The translations under genes and the position numbers were made by a program. Source: Acidobacteriota bacterium (GTDB lineage: Bacteria > Acidobacteriota > Vicinamibacteria > Vicinamibacterales > JAFNAJ01). Taken from it: a stretch of DNA of 53,379 bases. The stretch's first letter is position 1. Each line of letters starts with the position of its first letter. The DNA lies in assembly GCA_023384575.1 (NCBI GenBank), contig JAHDVP010000018.1, positions 48,449-101,827 on the forward strand. The letters are read 5' to 3'. A model generated the notes under the pieces. The model was not told the DNA's origin. It made no database searches and saw nothing but the letters and a program-made list of their open reading frames with translations. Positions 45,701-52,710 of the stretch are shown in pieces.

Positions 45701-46557
45701 GCGGTGCGGCCTATCTCGTGTACGCGACGACCAGTCAGGTGGTCGAGCTCGACCTCACCGGCGACGCCGCGAGCTATGACGTCACGTGGATTGACGGGAT
45801 GACGGGGACGAGCCACGCGACGGTCGCGCGCGTCCCGGGCGGCGGCATCGTGTCGCTCGTGCCCCCCGTCGCCTCGTCCGACCGGCCCTGGGCGGCGTGG
45901 TTGGCCCCTGCATCCAATGCACCCCCACCCGCGAACGGCGTCCTGGCGGCGGGCGTTCCGCCGGTCGTGTGGCACGTCGACAACCTCCAACGCATCGGGG
46001 GGCATGCCGTGACCGTCGTGGGCCGCCCGCGCGTGGTCGAGACCGAGGTCGGCCCAGCCGTCGAGTTCAACGGTGAGTCGGACGGGCTGCTGCTCGACGT
46101 GAACCCGATCGCCGGCATGGCGAGCTTCACCGTCGAAGTGCTGTTCGCTCCGGCCGCCGACGGCCCTGAAGAGCAGCGGTTCCTCCACGTCGAGGAGTCG
46201 GGGACCGGCAACCGCGCGCTCATCGAGACGCGTCGCCTGCCCGGCGGGACCTGGTGCCTCGACACGTTCCTGAGGTACGGCGACGCGGGGCTGACGCTGA
46301 TCGATCGCGCGCTCGTGCACCCGGCTGGCACGTGGCACGTGGCCGCCCTGACCTACGACGGGACGACCATGCGCCACTTCGTCGACGGCGTGCTCCAGGG
46401 AGAGGGCCGGGTCGACTTCCGCCCCTTGAAGAACGGGCGCACGTCGATTGGCGTGCGCCAGAATCGCGTGTCGTGGTTCAAGGGCCGCATCCGGGAAGTG
46501 CGCGTCACCCCGACGGCGCTCGACGCCGCGCACTTGCAGCGCCCGCCCGGCAGGTGA
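42736..46557 (+). CDS. Secreted beta-helix / DUF6298-like / LamG polysaccharide-active protein
   Basis: A 1273-residue exported protein (signal about 1-36). Residues about 65-480 read as a right-handed beta-helix, with a pectate-lyase-superfamily opening (ARIQAALDAVARLP, LLEPGTYEVDG). A middle part (about 575-1040) matches what I remember of DUF6298 in Bacteroides polysaccharide loci: RHLAQPFGPAITRFAPGR, TDDLEEM, WDGLSRYDLTRFNPWYFERL and DREYTG. A LamG/concanavalin-like domain closes it (about 1090-1265; VEFNGESDGLLLD, WHVAALTYDG, HFVDG). The likely role is binding and cleavage of pectic or xylan side chains; activity is unproven. ATG 42736 lacks a good ribosome-binding site; GTG 42661 is an alternative. 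Confidence 0.8.
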   Translation: MAETLFLRPSPLVTVRPCAALAALLLTIAVPDAGGQPVAPVGPLPAVAAGAAGAPLVYTPDAHGNRIPDFSHAGYRGGGRTLPDVPARLVVGPGGGRDGARIQAALDAVARLPVDANGFRGAVLLEPGTYEVDGSLAIAESGVVLRGAGPTEGGTTIVATGTSRRSLIIVAGSGERQEIDGARAPIADDYVPVGATSVTLAADVGLAVGDRVLVRRGSTLEWIDLLGMNTFGGWRPENRLHWQPGSRDVVWDRVITAVDGRRVTLDAPITTAIDRAYGGGSVVGYDFPGRISDVGVENLGLVSAHDPARPKDEDHAWIGISLDKVENAWVRRVSARHFVSYVVNVEADSRAVTVDEVEAFEPVSEIGGYRRRVFYTAGQLTLFRRCRSEFGRHDFAVGFAAAGPNVFLECRSREALGESGPLESWASGVLYDNVVVRGHALRLGDRGVAGQGTGWAAANSVLWNCEATDIDVHNPPGAFNRAYGCKGIASGDGFVHDPRAVPYRDFYRGLAVEPRSLYLAQLAERLGPEALSALDAPGPSLDRAGARMLTADDLAAFDRREAERRAQPSAGPLRREGASFTIDGTRAWSTRRSYSWFQAQMPRHLAQPFGPAITRFAPGRTGAGLTDDLEEMAAGLAPGTAFYQHYGLWYDRRRVDHNYDGSADRRTGDVWAPFMELPWARSGQGRAWDGLSRYDLTRFNPWYFERLAAFAGIADRRGLILYHHFYFQHWLLESRSHYVDFPWRPVNALQDTGLPDEVPAANAFYDIDHPLRRDLHRLYIRRALDALEGHTNVVHGIDREYTGSLAFVRFWLDTLAEWQREHGRALFIALEIPKDQMDAILDDPVRGPMVSAIDFHAWVYRPDGRLFAARGELNRAPREQRPDIATPDELEVLKARLGRSALDQRDFLNSPDYQKLFDTLWASSTPMKYRAWREYRDRYPDLVILRTDDAYPDLTRGVEQVVPRGVRQALRPTGAVLSPRETAWAVASRGAAYLVYATTSQVVELDLTGDAASYDVTWIDGMTGTSHATVARVPGGGIVSLVPPVASSDRPWAAWLAPASNAPPPANGVLAAGVPPVVWHVDNLQRIGGHAVTVVGRPRVVETEVGPAVEFNGESDGLLLDVNPIAGMASFTVEVLFAPAADGPEEQRFLHVEESGTGNRALIETRRLPGGTWCLDTFLRYGDAGLTLIDRALVHPAGTWHVAALTYDGTTMRHFVDGVLQGEGRVDFRPLKNGRTSIGVRQNRVSWFKGRIREVRVTPTALDAAHLQRPPGR

Positions 46558-46767
46558 CACGTGGTTATGCCACTTGTGTTCACACCAGGGCCATGTGGTT
46601 CGCGCAGCCGGCCTCCGGCTCGTTGACGCCCCAGTCGACGGCTCGCTGCCCTCCATCTCGAGGACTTCCCGGTATGGTGTTCATAAATATCGCATCTGTG
46701 AGGCGTTGTGAGCCAAACGCCGCACAGTCGATCCAAGTGGGCCAGTCGCCGACTCCAGACACAGCTG

Positions 46768-46796
46768 TTGACTGATCCGACCATGAGTGGTATTAC
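46768..46796 (+). promoter_or_regulatory. Sigma-70-type promoter of the gntR operon
   Basis: TTGACT (46768-46773), a 17-nt spacer, TATTAC (46791-46796). The -10 lies inside the operator at 46786-46798, so bound GntR would block RNA polymerase and repress its own operon. Confidence 0.6.
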
Positions 46797-46798
46797 CT
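46786..46798 (+). promoter_or_regulatory. Putative GntR operator, site 3 (gntR promoter)
   Basis: AGTGGTATTACCT, core GGT-N3-ACC (GGTATTACC nearly palindromic), overlapping the -10 of the gntR promoter. It is the reference for the three other sites. A further perfect repeat, CTCATAG-TAC-CTATGAG, follows at 46797-46813. Confidence 0.6.
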
Positions 46799-46813
46799 CA
46801 TAGTACCTATGAG
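46797..46813. promoter_or_regulatory. Second inverted repeat at the gntR promoter
   Basis: CTCATAG (46797-46803), TAC, CTATGAG (46807-46813) pair perfectly. It abuts the GGT-N3-ACC site near the expected transcription start, so it may be a second operator or a fold in the 5' leader. It covers the ATG at 46809, which is one reason not to use that ATG as the start. Confidence 0.4.
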
Positions 46814-46841
46814 CAACCTCATCGTCGAAGGAGAACGGGCG

Positions 46842-47657
46842 GTGGAGCGCGAGGCCGAGGACAGCACCGAGCAGGTGGTGTCGCACGTGCGCACGCTCAT
46901 CGAGGGCGGCCAGCTCCGGCCGGGCGACCGCCTGCCGGCGGAGCGAGAGCTGGCGACGCAGATTGGCGTGAGCCGGCCCACGGTGCGCGCGGGCCTTCGC
47001 GCGCTGGCGGCCATGGGCGTGGTGCAGTCCAGGCACGGGTCGGGCACGTACATCCAGGACGGGCCGCCGACGCTCGGCAGTCAGCCGCTCAGCTTCCTCG
47101 CCGCGCTGCACGGCTTCACGCGCGAAGACATGTACGAGGCGCGCCGCATCCTCGAGGTCGGCGCGGCCGGCCTGGCGGCCGAACGCGCGACGCCGGAGGC
47201 GATTGCGACGCTCGCCGAGGAGGTGGCGAGCCTGTTCGCGTCGATGCACGATCCGCAGGTCTTCCTCGTTCACGACATCAACTTCCACCGGGCGGTCGCG
47301 CTCGCGTCGGGCAACCCGATTGTCGCCTCGCTCGTGCAGATGGTGTCGACGCTCTACTACGAGCGGCGCCGCGTGACGGCCGACCACGCCTCCGACCGCG
47401 ACCTGCGCGACGCGGCCGAGATGCACCGGCGCGTCTACCAGGCGATCCGCGCGCGCGATCCCGACGGGGCGCGTCTCGCGATGAACGAGCACCTGACGCT
47501 CGCCAGCGCGTACCAGGCCCAGGAGCCGGAGGGCGACTCGCTGCCTCCGCCCACTCGGCCGGCGTGGGGGGCACCCCCCGCCCGTCGCGGGACGCCGCCC
47601 GTGCGCCGGCGCCGGAAGGCGCCCGTTCCACCCTCATCGTCCCCGTCATCGGAGTGA
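46842..47657 (+). CDS. GntR family regulator, FCD (FadR) subfamily
   Basis: A 271-residue transcription factor. The winged helix (about 8-75) has PGDRLPAERELATQIGVSRPTVRAGLRAL and a wing GSGTYI. The FCD effector domain (about 95-235) keeps the metal-binding set: Asp and His in DINFHRAVALASGNP and later His in EMHRRVYQAI and NEHL. Such regulators sense carboxylic sugar derivatives (UxuR, ExuR and KdgR-like cases). GTG 46842 was chosen because GAAGGAG lies 8 nt upstream, while ATG 46809 has none and sits in an operator. The last 45 residues are Pro/Arg-rich and probably disordered. It is followed after 11 nt by the isomerase gene and probably represses its own operon, the receptor and the GH43/kinase pair. 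Confidence 0.9.
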   Translation: MEREAEDSTEQVVSHVRTLIEGGQLRPGDRLPAERELATQIGVSRPTVRAGLRALAAMGVVQSRHGSGTYIQDGPPTLGSQPLSFLAALHGFTREDMYEARRILEVGAAGLAAERATPEAIATLAEEVASLFASMHDPQVFLVHDINFHRAVALASGNPIVASLVQMVSTLYYERRRVTADHASDRDLRDAAEMHRRVYQAIRARDPDGARLAMNEHLTLASAYQAQEPEGDSLPPPTRPAWGAPPARRGTPPVRRRRKAPVPPSSSPSSE

Positions 47658-47668
47658 GAGACGCCATC

Positions 47669-48499
47669 ATGAGTCCAACCGCCATCGCGACCGACACCTG
47701 CATCGTCCGGAACACCGCCGCACGGAAGGGCCGGACCCGGACCGTGTCGCCCGACACGACCGCCGCCCGCCAGTTGCACTACGGCCGCATCATCCTCGAT
47801 GCCGCCGACGCCGCACTTCGGGTCGAGCCTGGCGGGTTCGAGACGGGCCTCGTGTGCCTCAAGGGCAGCGCCACGGTCCGGGTCGCCGGCACCGACTACG
47901 CGTGCCGGCCGTACGACGCGCTCTACGTTCCCCGCGAGGAGCCGTTCGAGGTGGTCCCCGGGCCCGAGGGCTGCGATTTCGCCGAGATGGCGGCGGCGGT
48001 CGAGACGCGGTACCCCGTACAGTTCGTGGCCTACGCGGACGTGCAGAAGGATCCCGGCCTGCACTTCAAAGCCGGGGGCACGGCGTCCCAGCGCGAACTG
48101 AACATCCTCATCGGCAAGAACGTGCAGGCCGGACGGATCATGGCTGGCGTCACGTTCAGCGCCGAGGGCAACTGGACCTCGTGGCCGCCGCACGAGCACG
48201 CGGCGATGCTCGAAGAGGCCTACCTCTACATCGACATGCCCGCGCCGTCCTTCGGCGTGCAGCTCGTCTACACGAACGCGAACGAGCCGGAGCTCGCCAC
48301 GATCGTCCGGGAGGGCGACCTCGTGCTGATGCCGCAGGGCTACCACCCCAACGTGGCGGCGCCCGGCGGACAGATCAACTTCCTGTGGATGATGGCGGCG
48401 CACCGCGAACTGGAGGACCGGCAGTTCGGCGTCGTGAACGTCCACCCGCACTACGCGACAGCCTCGTCGGGACTCGACGCCGGCCGGGCGCAGAAGTAG
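47669..48499 (+). CDS. IolB/KduI-type sugar-acid isomerase
   Basis: A 276-residue double-cupin protein. The block GNWTSWPPHEHAAMLEEAYLY is the metal-binding signature of IolB (5-deoxy-glucuronate isomerase), where KduI has a TMPxHTH version; a VQLVYTN strand and PQGYHP metal loop follow. Because kduD comes next and no other iol gene is present, it most likely does the KduI job here, converting 5-keto-4-deoxyuronate to 2,5-diketo-3-deoxygluconate, as seen for IolB-family members in pectin loci; this is inference. The start is 11 nt after the gntR stop, with GGAG about 14 nt upstream. The stop carries the AGGAG site used by kduD. Confidence 0.85.
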   Translation: MSPTAIATDTCIVRNTAARKGRTRTVSPDTTAARQLHYGRIILDAADAALRVEPGGFETGLVCLKGSATVRVAGTDYACRPYDALYVPREEPFEVVPGPEGCDFAEMAAAVETRYPVQFVAYADVQKDPGLHFKAGGTASQRELNILIGKNVQAGRIMAGVTFSAEGNWTSWPPHEHAAMLEEAYLYIDMPAPSFGVQLVYTNANEPELATIVREGDLVLMPQGYHPNVAAPGGQINFLWMMAAHRELEDRQFGVVNVHPHYATASSGLDAGRAQK

Positions 48500-48514
48500 G
48501 AGCGGGTGGCCACC

Positions 48515-49282
48515 ATGGATCGCTTCTCGCTCACGGGGAAGGTGGCGCTCGTCACCGGCGCCTCGCGCGGGCTGGGCGCCGGGATGGCGACCGGGCTCGC
48601 CGAGGCCGGCGCGGATGTCGTGCTGCACGATCACCCGTCGTGCGCCGCGGGGCTGGCGGAGACGGCCGGGGGCGTCGCCGAACGGACCGGCGTGCGCACG
48701 AGGGCGATGACCGCCGATCTCGCCGATCGTGCCGAGGCCGACCGTCTGGTCGCCGACACCATCGCGCAGATGGGCCGGCTCGACATCCTCGTGAACAACG
48801 CCGGGATCATCCGCCGGGCGCCCGCCGCCGAGTTTCCAGACGACTACTGGGACGATGTGATGGCGGTGAACCTCACGGCGGTGTTCGTGCTGTGCCGCGC
48901 GGCCGGCCGGCACATGCTCGAGCGGGGCAGCGGCAAGATCATCAACGTCGCCTCGCTGCTCGCCTTCCAGGGGGGCATCACCGTGCCGTCGTACGCGGCG
49001 GCCAAGGGCGGCGTGGCGCAGGTGACCAAGGCGCTCGCCAACGAGTGGGCGGGCCGCGGCATCAACGTCAACGCGATTGCGCCGGGGTACATGCGCACCG
49101 AGAACACGAAGCCGCTCTTCGACGACGAGACGCGGAACCGGCAGATCTCGGAACGCATTCCGGCGGGCCGGTGGGGCGAGCCGACCGACCTCGCCGGCGT
49201 GGCCGTCTTCCTCGCGTCGGCGGCATCCGATTACGTCAACGGCCACGTGCTCGTGGTCGACGGCGGCTGGCTCGCGCGCTGA
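48515..49282 (+). CDS. kduD: 2-dehydro-3-deoxy-D-gluconate 5-dehydrogenase KduD
   Basis: A 255-residue short-chain dehydrogenase (E. coli KduD: 253). The cofactor loop is TGASRGLGAG, the NNAGIIRR block is typical of KduD, and the catalytic set runs through a Ser in INVASLLAF and YAAAK. The rest follows KduD closely (VNAIAPGYMRTENT, IPAGRWGEP, SAASDYVNGHVLVVDGGWL). It reduces 2,5-diketo-3-deoxygluconate to 2-keto-3-deoxygluconate in pectin and other uronate breakdown. ATG 48515 follows AGGAG by 12 nt; GTG 48506 is only 3 nt away. The kdgK and eda steps are not in the window. Confidence 0.9.
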   Translation: MDRFSLTGKVALVTGASRGLGAGMATGLAEAGADVVLHDHPSCAAGLAETAGGVAERTGVRTRAMTADLADRAEADRLVADTIAQMGRLDILVNNAGIIRRAPAAEFPDDYWDDVMAVNLTAVFVLCRAAGRHMLERGSGKIINVASLLAFQGGITVPSYAAAKGGVAQVTKALANEWAGRGINVNAIAPGYMRTENTKPLFDDETRNRQISERIPAGRWGEPTDLAGVAVFLASAASDYVNGHVLVVDGGWLAR

Positions 49283-49315
49283 TCGCGAGATCCCGAGGCC
49301 TCCGCTTTCACGTCG

Positions 49316-49365
49316 CGCCGGGGCTTCAGCCCCGGCGGAGGTCGGCAGGGGCTGAAGCCCCTGCC
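49316..49365. repeat. Twin palindromic hairpins with GGGGCT...AGCCCC cores
   Basis: Hairpin A (49316-49337): CGCCGGGGCT, TC, AGCCCCGGCG. Hairpin B (49344-49365): GGCAGGGGCT, GA, AGCCCCTGCC. Both have perfect 10-bp arms with 2-nt centres and lie between the convergent kduD and GH43 genes. A degenerate copy of A lies at 52667-52693 (24 of 27 bases match). They could end transcription from both sides, or be a REP family. Confidence 0.7.
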
Positions 49366-49394
49366 GCTACGACTCCAGGCTGACGGCGGGGTCC

Positions 49395-50990
49395 TCACGG
49401 CAGCGCGCGATACCTGAAGTTGCGAAACCGCACCTCCCCTTCGCCGGCCGCGTAGAGGGCCGGCCTCAGGCTCAGGAAGTCGTACGCCACGTTGTGGTGG
49501 TAGCCGGAGACCTCCATCTGGGTGTGGAACTTCTCCCATCGATGGCCGTCCGTGCTGTACCAGATGGTCAGGATGTGCCGGTCGTTGCGGACGCGGAAGC
49601 GCACCGCTCGCCCGAGGTGTGCCGGCTTGCCCCCGACACGCTCGGTGCCGTAGCGGTGCATGATGAAGTCCTTCGCGGAGTAGCCGAGGCCGGCGTACAG
49701 CCGGCTGCTGTAGAAGAGCAACACCCCCGCGGTCGCCGTCGGGTCGATGTCGACGTCGACCTCGAACTCGTACGCGTGATCTCCGGTCACGAACCAGAGC
49801 GGCGAGCTGTCGGCCGGTGTCCGGCCCCGCGACTCGAGCACGAGCGCTCCGTCCTCGTAGCGGTACCGCTCGCGGTCGGTGTCGGTGCCCTTGTAGAAGC
49901 TCCACTGGATGCCCATCTTGTTCGTCGAGAAATCGTCCGAGTACGCGAACCCGTGCGGGACGGCATCGGTCCCCGGCTTGGGCTGGGGCATCGCCGGGTC
50001 GATGCCCGTCGCGCGGAACCAGCCGTCGTCGGTCCACTCGATGGGTTCGAGCAGCGCCTGGCGTCCCAGGTTGTAGAAGCCGTTCTCGTAGCCGTGGTAC
50101 ACCATGTACCACTTGCCGTCCGGCCCCTCGACCAGCGTCGCGTGCCCCTTCGACCACCACCGCTCGGCGGCCGTTTCGGTCCGGATGATCGGGTTGTGGG
50201 GCGAGTTCTCCCAAGGCCCGTGAATCGAGCGCGAGCGTGCCGAGACGACCATGTGGCCCGTCGGCGGCCCGGCGGTGCCGCCCTGCGCGAGCACCATGTG
50301 GTAGTACTCGCCGCGCTTCAGGATCTTCGGACCCTCCTGTGCGAAGCCCTCCACGTCCCAAGCCTCCGGGTACTGCCACCCGTCGTAGACCTTCACCATC
50401 TCGCCGGTCACCGACAGGCCGTCGTCGGCGAGCGGCACGCGGAAGCCGCCGCTCATGAAGAGATAACGCCTGCTGTCCTCGCCCACCGCGTGGCCGGGAT
50501 CGATGCGCCCGATCTCCAGGTCGATGGGGTCGCTCCACGGCCCGCGGATGTCGTCGGCCCACACCACGAAGTTGTGCCGTTCGCCGTTCTGGATGCCGGG
50601 GAAGTAGATGTAGTAGCGTCCGTCGTGCTTGATGAGGTCCGGGGCCCAGACCGACCCGACGTTCTTGAAGAGCGCCGGCCCGACCGGCCGCCAGTTGACG
50701 AGGTCGCGCGAGCGCCAGACGACGAGTCCGGGATATGCGTCGAACGACGAGAAGGTCATGTAGTAGTCGCTGCCGTCCTTGAGGATGCTCGGGTCAGGGT
50801 GGTCGCCCGCCAGGACGGGGTTGAGGAACCTGCCGTCGCCGAGGTCGGCCTTGCGCTGGTTCTCGATGCCGCGGGGCCATCGCGGTTCGTCGGGCGGCGC
50901 GTAGCCCGGCAGCGCCTGGGCGCCAGCAAACACCGGGGTGAGGGTCAGCAGCGCGATCGTCAGTAGTCCGCGAAGAGGAGGGGTCGTCAT
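49395..50990 (-). CDS. Secreted GH43 glycoside hydrolase
   Basis: A 531-residue exported enzyme (signal about 1-25, ending AGAQ). The five-bladed propeller has the GH43 catalytic trio: base D66 in GDHPDPSIL, pKa modulator D118 in SVWAPDL, and acid E219 in QEGPKI. A C-terminal beta-sandwich (about 345-530) opens with FAYSDDFSTNKMGIQWSFY and resembles the concanavalin-like domain fused to beta-xylosidases. With the XYLB-type kinase next door, it probably releases xylose or arabinose from xylan or arabinan side chains. The signal peptide fixes the start at ATG 50990, only 15 bp from the divergent kinase start. Confidence 0.92.
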   Translation of the reverse strand: MTTPPLRGLLTIALLTLTPVFAGAQALPGYAPPDEPRWPRGIENQRKADLGDGRFLNPVLAGDHPDPSILKDGSDYYMTFSSFDAYPGLVVWRSRDLVNWRPVGPALFKNVGSVWAPDLIKHDGRYYIYFPGIQNGERHNFVVWADDIRGPWSDPIDLEIGRIDPGHAVGEDSRRYLFMSGGFRVPLADDGLSVTGEMVKVYDGWQYPEAWDVEGFAQEGPKILKRGEYYHMVLAQGGTAGPPTGHMVVSARSRSIHGPWENSPHNPIIRTETAAERWWSKGHATLVEGPDGKWYMVYHGYENGFYNLGRQALLEPIEWTDDGWFRATGIDPAMPQPKPGTDAVPHGFAYSDDFSTNKMGIQWSFYKGTDTDRERYRYEDGALVLESRGRTPADSSPLWFVTGDHAYEFEVDVDIDPTATAGVLLFYSSRLYAGLGYSAKDFIMHRYGTERVGGKPAHLGRAVRFRVRNDRHILTIWYSTDGHRWEKFHTQMEVSGYHHNVAYDFLSLRPALYAAGEGEVRFRNFRYRALP

Positions 50991-50995
50991 GAGAG

Positions 50996-51008
50996 AGGTT
51001 TTACCATG
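50996..51008 (-). promoter_or_regulatory. Putative GntR operator, site 4 (GH43/kinase divergent starts)
   Basis: The plus strand reads AGGTTTTACCATG, core GGT-N3-ACC. It matches 10 of 13 positions of site 1 in the same orientation. It lies between, and touches, the start codons of the divergent GH43 and xylulokinase genes, and partly overlaps the kinase ribosome-binding site (GAGAGAGG), so binding could block translation-start regions or nearby promoters of both genes. Confidence 0.4.
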
Positions 51009-52649
51009 GCCATCTATGTGGGACTCGACTCGAGCACGCAGAGTCTGACGGCGACGGCGATCGAGGTCGACGCCGGCCGCCGCGAGATCCTCTTCGAACG
51101 GACGATCGGGTTCGATGAGACGCTGCCCGCGTACGGCACGCAGCACGGGGTGCTGCCGGCCGAGGATCCCCTGGTGGCCGTCGTCCCTCCACTCATGTGG
51201 GCCGATGCGCTCGACCGCATGATGGCGTGGATGGCCTCGAGCGGCCTCGACCTCTCGCGCGTGCGAGCCCTGTCGGGCTCAGCGCAGCAGCACGGGAGCG
51301 TCTACTTGGCCCGCGGCGCGGGCGAGCGGCTGGCGGGGCTGACGCCACGGGTGCCGCTCGTCGAGCAGCTTCGCGACGCCCTTTCGCGCGAGGTGTCGCC
51401 GATCTGGATGGACTCGAGCACGTCGGCCGAGTGTGACGCCATTGCCTCGGCGGTCGGCGGACACGCGCGGCTCGCGCGTCTGACCGGGTCGCGCGCGTTC
51501 GAACGCTTCACGGGTCCGCAGATCAGGAAGTTCGCGAGCGTGGCTCCCGAGGCCTACGCCCGCACCGAGCGCATCCATCTCGTCAGCTCGTTTCTCGCGT
51601 CGCTGCTCGCCGGGCGCCACGCGCCACTCGAGCCCGGTGACGGTTCGGGCATGAACCTGATGGACATCACCACCGGTCGCTGGCATGCCGAGATCGTGGC
51701 GGCCACGGCCCACGACCTCGGGGCGAAGCTGCCCGATCTCGTGGCCTCGTCCAGCGTGGTCGGCACGCTCGAGCCGTACTGGGTGGAGCGGTACGGCTGG
51801 CCGCGGGCACGTATCATCGCGTGGTCGGGCGACAACCCGAACAGTCTCGTCGGGGTCGGGCTCGTGCGCGAGGGGCGCCTGGCGATTTCGCTCGGGACGA
51901 GCGACACGGTGTTCGGGTACATGGCCGGCCCGCGCGTCGACCCGTCGGGCACCGGCCACGTCTTCGGCGCGCCGACTGGCGAGTTCATGGGGCTCACCTG
52001 CTTCAAGAACGGGTCGCTGGCCAGGGAACGCGTACGCGACGACTTCGGCCTCGACTGGGCAGGCTTCTCGCGGATGCTGCGCGAGACCCCTGCGGGCAAC
52101 GGCGGGCGCCTGCTGCTGCCGTGGTTCGTGCCCGAGATCACGCCCCCGGTGTTCGCGGCCGGTCCGCGCCGCTACGGGCTCGGCGTCGACGATGCGGCCG
52201 GTCACGTCCGCGGCGTGGTCGAGGCGCAGATGCTGGCGATGGCGAGGCACTCTCGCTGGATGGGTGTCGATGTCGACGTGGTGCACGCGACGGGCGGGGC
52301 CGCGGTGAACCGCGACCTGCTGCAGGTGATGGCCGACGTCTTCGATGCCGACGTCTACCAGTTCGACGTCGGCAACTCGGCGGCGCTCGGCGCGGCGCTC
52401 CGCGCGTACCACGGCGATCGTCTGGCTGAGGGCGTCGAAGTGTCGTGGGACGAGGTCGTCGCCGGATTCGCGGAGCCCGTGCCGGCGAGCCGGGTCAGCC
52501 CTTCGCCGGAACGCGTGCGGGTGTACGCGGCGCAGCGTGAGGTCTACGCGGCGTGCGAGGCGCACGCCCTCGGCCGCGGCCCCGATCCGCACGGGCTGGT
52601 CCAGGCGTTCCGCGCGCGTTTCGGTTCTGATGCAGGCGCCCGGGGCTGA
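51006..52649 (+). CDS. xylB: Xylulokinase, XYLB-type FGGY kinase
   Basis: A 547-residue FGGY sugar kinase that phosphorylates D-xylulose. Motifs run in order: GLDSSTQSL (phosphate 1), SAQQHGSV, IWMDSST, AFERFTGPQIRK, DGSGMNL, SGDNPNSLVG, SLGTSDT (phosphate 2) and a final ATGGAAVNRDLLQVMADVFDA-like adenosine block. These segments match the animal XYLB type more closely than E. coli XylB, as I remember the human protein, notably AFERFTG, GDNP and LTCFKNGSLARE. The start is fixed by YVGLDSS and a GAGAGAGG site. It is divergent from GH43; together they suggest xylose release and entry into the pentose phosphate pathway. Confidence 0.92.
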   Translation: MAIYVGLDSSTQSLTATAIEVDAGRREILFERTIGFDETLPAYGTQHGVLPAEDPLVAVVPPLMWADALDRMMAWMASSGLDLSRVRALSGSAQQHGSVYLARGAGERLAGLTPRVPLVEQLRDALSREVSPIWMDSSTSAECDAIASAVGGHARLARLTGSRAFERFTGPQIRKFASVAPEAYARTERIHLVSSFLASLLAGRHAPLEPGDGSGMNLMDITTGRWHAEIVAATAHDLGAKLPDLVASSSVVGTLEPYWVERYGWPRARIIAWSGDNPNSLVGVGLVREGRLAISLGTSDTVFGYMAGPRVDPSGTGHVFGAPTGEFMGLTCFKNGSLARERVRDDFGLDWAGFSRMLRETPAGNGGRLLLPWFVPEITPPVFAAGPRRYGLGVDDAAGHVRGVVEAQMLAMARHSRWMGVDVDVVHATGGAAVNRDLLQVMADVFDADVYQFDVGNSAALGAALRAYHGDRLAEGVEVSWDEVVAGFAEPVPASRVSPSPERVRVYAAQREVYAACEAHALGRGPDPHGLVQAFRARFGSDAGARG

Positions 52650-52666
52650 ACGCCGTACCCCGGGAG

Positions 52667-52693
52667 CGCCGGGGCTTCACCCTCGGTGGAGGT
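52667..52693. repeat. Degenerate copy of the 49316 palindrome repeat
   Basis: It begins CGCCGGGGCTTCA and ends GGTGGAGGT, matching 49316-49342 at 24 of 27 bases. The changes break the right arm, so it no longer folds perfectly. It lies in the 61-bp gap between the convergent xylulokinase and esterase genes, the same kind of position as the intact copy. Confidence 0.55.
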
Positions 52694-52710
52694 AACGGCT
52701 CCATGCGGCG

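Noticed and set aside
46809-46841. ATG 46809 as start of the gntR gene
   Set aside because: It has no Shine-Dalgarno and lies inside an inverted repeat; GTG 46842 has GAAGGAG 8 nt upstream and keeps the whole winged helix.
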